A stretch of 46,570 bases of DNA from Acidobacteriota bacterium (GTDB lineage: Bacteria; Acidobacteriota; Terriglobia; Acidiferrales; UBA7541): contig QHYJ01000284.1 in assembly GCA_003223255.1 (NCBI GenBank), forward strand, positions 1 to 46,570. The letters run 5' to 3'. Positions 46,316-46,570 of this stretch are shown here, piece by piece. The notes beneath the pieces were generated by a model that searched no databases, was not told the origin of the DNA, and saw only the letters and a program-made list of their open reading frames with translations. How positions within the stretch are numbered: the first letter of the stretch is position 1; each line of letters begins with the position of its first letter. The position numbers were made by a program, and so were the translations under genes.

Positions 46316-46570
46316 TGTGGCTACCGAAAACCCCATCCGGTCTGAAAACACAGAGGTTCTGATCATTCGTGAGATCATGGTGGCTACCACGATGAGCTCT
46401 CTTTTCGTCGCCCTTTTCGCTTTGCTAGGAGCCTGTCGGGAATAGATTTTGTCGTACGTGAAATCAATAAGTTACGGACAGACGTACGTCTGCAAGTTAT
46501 TGATTCTTCGTCGAAGATTTGTTCTCTCCGACACCCTCCTAGCCTCCAGTTTTCGAACCCGTGCTGCCCT
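46316..46570 (+). mobile_element. IS copy 2 (5' end; runs off the window), interrupted by a MITE
   Basis: From TGTGGCTACC onward this is base-for-base the same, as far as I can compare, as the complement of 38906-39056 (IS copy 1), including the transposase start MSSLFVALFALLA. At 46429 the IS is split by a 110-bp element and resumes at 46539 with SSFRTRAAL. The near-perfect identity of the two copies suggests recent transposition or gene conversion. Confidence 0.82.
46429..46538. mobile_element. 110-bp MITE-like hairpin element with CTAG duplication
   Basis: The uninterrupted IS copy 1 reads TTTGCTAGCCTCC at this point. Here CTAG is present on both sides (46425-46428 and 46539-46542) with 110 bp between. 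The ends are inverted repeats, GAGCCTGTCGG and the complement GAGGGTGTCGG. The interior is a long imperfect hairpin (AATCAATAAGTTACGGACAG against AATCAATAACTTGCAG, around ACGTACGT). It has no coding capacity and presumably moves with a transposase encoded elsewhere. Confidence 0.82.

Overview
The window looks like a chromosomal piece of an Acidobacteriota genome, assigned by inference from gene content. The main clues are a very large Oar-type TonB-dependent receptor with an N-terminal carboxypeptidase-regulatory-like domain, a neighbouring TPR protein and CRTAC1/ASPIC-UnbV protein, a reaction-centre-type dihaem cytochrome c, a YtxH/DUF948 pair, and moderately GC-rich coding DNA. No rRNA gene is present to fix the taxonomy.

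Layout. 1-740: remnant of a conjugative MobF relaxase. 740-7030: housekeeping genes, namely cysteine desulfurase and mnmA (tRNA 2-thiolation), a DUF948-like/YtxH membrane pair, uvrC and a secreted TPR protein. 7199-10009: a decayed secreted hydrolase gene followed by a complete 1.9-kb ISAzo13-type insertion sequence with terminal inverted repeats, a 5-bp target duplication and an A10 frameshift site. 10048-14574: a nickel/cobalt transporter, a LysR regulator divergent from a short leuA-like gene, and a leuB broken by an internal deletion. 14869-26943: a co-directional lipid-metabolism cluster, the most interesting part. Its genes are a degenerate-HAD/fatty acyl reductase fusion, a second thioester-reductase-like SDR, a polysaccharide pyruvyl transferase, an acyl-activating enzyme, an enoyl-CoA hydratase, an ACP, a second acyl-activating enzyme, a lipid kinase and a PlsC acyltransferase. 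A GxxExxY cassette and a decayed antisense gene interrupt it. 26935-28359: a decayed vapBC module and a CDP-alcohol phosphatidyltransferase. 28508-33820: a periplasmic GMC dehydrogenase system (two tandem GMC paralogues around a Tat-exported small subunit, then cytochrome c). 34057-39056: an outer-membrane barrel gene, then an island-like stretch with a tRNA-Ile 3' fragment, an intact phd/vapC pair, a hipBA module and a degenerate transposase gene. 39427-46096: TonB receptor, TPR protein and CRTAC1 protein. 46254-46570: a gene start interrupted by a second copy of the same IS, itself interrupted by a 110-bp MITE-like hairpin element.

How the genes may work together. The lipid cluster has the parts to activate fatty acids onto CoA or ACP, reduce acyl thioesters to aldehyde or alcohol, phosphorylate and acylate a glycerolipid, and perhaps attach a pyruvyl ketal. 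It could make an unusual ether, wax-like or pyruvylated lipid; no product can be read from the sequence. The GMC, small-subunit and cytochrome set matches the architecture of FAD-dependent sugar or alcohol dehydrogenases that pass electrons to cytochrome c.

Many accessory genes carry frameshifts or deletions: relaxase, hydrolase, leuB, GxxExxY, both vapBC genes, GMC-1 and the transposase. Long genes next to them (TonB receptor, uvrC, acyl reductase, both acyl-activating enzymes) are intact. That argues for real decay rather than general indel error, but single-base lesions should be confirmed with reads.
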